This document shows, piece after piece, positions 63,427-64,000 of a DNA stretch of 64,000 bases. Made by a program: the position numbers and the translations under genes. This DNA comes from CAZIGK01 sp964538615 (GTDB lineage: Bacteria; Pseudomonadota; Alphaproteobacteria; Rickettsiales; RI-342). The notes below the pieces were generated by a model. That model saw only the letters and a program-made list of their open reading frames with translations, did not search any database and had not been told where the DNA came from. Positions within the stretch are counted from its first letter, which is position 1; each line of letters opens with the position of its first letter. The stretch is taken from the NCBI GenBank assembly GCA_964538615.1, contig CAZIGK010000001.1, positions 1 through 64,000 on the forward strand, read 5' to 3'.

Positions 63427-64000
63427 ATGGTTGCCTCGTTCTTTATTACTTATCTGACTGTTGATAATTTATTCAGCCAATTTGATACGCGCAAAGAGTT
63501 GAATCGTAACGAAATTATTCGCGCACGTACAGAGCTGGAAGCGAAGGTATTGGAGCTTAACCATGAAATTGAATGGGTGAACGAGCAGAAAAAGGCCATG
63601 TCTGAGGGAAGGCCTGTGCGAGCGGATGTGTACTTTGAGCGGCTGAGCCGCATTGAAACCATGAGCGAAAATATCATCGTGCAGATGAATACCTTGCATC
63701 AGTATGTTGTGCAGGCCGCAGAGACCGGGGTATTGCAACGCCTGAGTGTATGGCTGGGGGGTGGCGGCATTGCCGGTGGTTTGGCGGGGCTATTTGTCGC
63801 CAGCCGTATGCTGGATAACCAGAATGGTGAGAAAAACATTGGCACCGGGCGTTTTGTCGGGGCTTTGGGTGTAGGTGCCTTGTTGACAGCAGCAGGCAGT
63901 TTTGCTGGCGGACTGTTGGGACGCATGTTTGGTGGCAAGAAGCGGCAGGAATTTTATCAGGCCTACAGCGAGAATATTTCCGCGCTTTATGAATTGGTAA
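63427..64000 (+). CDS. coiled-coil membrane protein, 3' end outside window
   Basis: The frame opens at ATG 63427 and runs off the end without a stop. The first 191 codons show an N-terminal segment (MVASFFITYLTVDN), a charged coiled coil (about residues 22-70: RKELNRNEIIRARTELEAKV...), then two Gly/Ala-rich hydrophobic segments (about 105-123 and 143-165) of the glycine-zipper kind, and a return to hydrophilic sequence. No family is recognised. The Pho-box-like element 93 bp upstream suggests phosphate control. Confidence 0.7.
   Translation, partial: MVASFFITYLTVDNLFSQFDTRKELNRNEIIRARTELEAKVLELNHEIEWVNEQKKAMSEGRPVRADVYFERLSRIETMSENIIVQMNTLHQYVVQAAETGVLQRLSVWLGGGGIAGGLAGLFVASRMLDNQNGEKNIGTGRFVGALGVGALLTAAGSFAGGLLGRMFGGKKRQEFYQAYSENISALYELV

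Overview
The window reads as a stretch of alphaproteobacterial chromosome at about 50% GC. Lineage-informative genes are a MipZ division-site ATPase, a CarD-family regulator, the seven-iron ferredoxin FdxA and an sdhCDAB operon. There is also a canonical 16-bp parS site, an Irr-type iron element and Fur-like operators. The lineage below class level cannot be fixed from the sequence alone. The parS site suggests the window is fairly close to the replication origin. No phage, insertion sequence, CRISPR array or plasmid backbone was found.

Layout. 1-3 kb: the 3' part of tRNA-His, a secreted tandem-repeat protein, a small DUF7662-like protein, a decayed lipoprotein gene, ssb and an M48-like zincin. 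3-16 kb: uvrA, a 52-residue membrane protein, a long palindromic element, prfC, a 793-residue orphan protein, the dapF-mtaB-ftsY cluster and a 549-residue orphan protein. 16-24 kb: ppa, a LOG-family hydrolase, a lipoprotein M48 peptidase, DUF192, nnrD, then maiA, a fumarylacetoacetate hydrolase gene and ccmBA on the minus strand. 24-34 kb: acnA, an interspersed repeat, a GNAT, an 823-residue orphan, a diguanylate cyclase, mazG, parS, ccmC, fdxA and carD. 35-44 kb: sdhCDAB, mipZ, a J-domain protein, a phosphohexomutase, a diheme peroxidase, tRNA-Arg and trpS. 45-64 kb: a response regulator with a nonsense-interrupted kinase, pepF, ilvBNC, addA, bfd, a second M48-like zincin, bfr, apaG, hutH, a lipoprotein, an SDR protein, a TPR protein and a membrane protein cut by the window end.

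Connections. Iron and heme handling recurs: ccmA, ccmB, ccmC, a diheme peroxidase, aconitase, succinate dehydrogenase, FdxA, bacterioferritin and its ferredoxin Bfd. A 15-bp palindrome, TGCGAAGCATTCGCA with at most one mismatch, lies twice upstream of bfd and once upstream of acnA. A perfect ICE/Irr-type palindrome sits next to a good promoter for the peroxidase. A Fur-like box precedes sdhC. Together these look like part of an iron regulon. The bfd gene (57 residues) and the 52-residue membrane protein gene are small and easy to miss.

The least explained content is three large cytoplasmic-looking proteins (793, 549 and 823 residues), two divergent zincins, a 114-nt repeat family with a conserved hairpin, and several long palindromes. 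No complete new multi-gene system could be demonstrated from the sequence.
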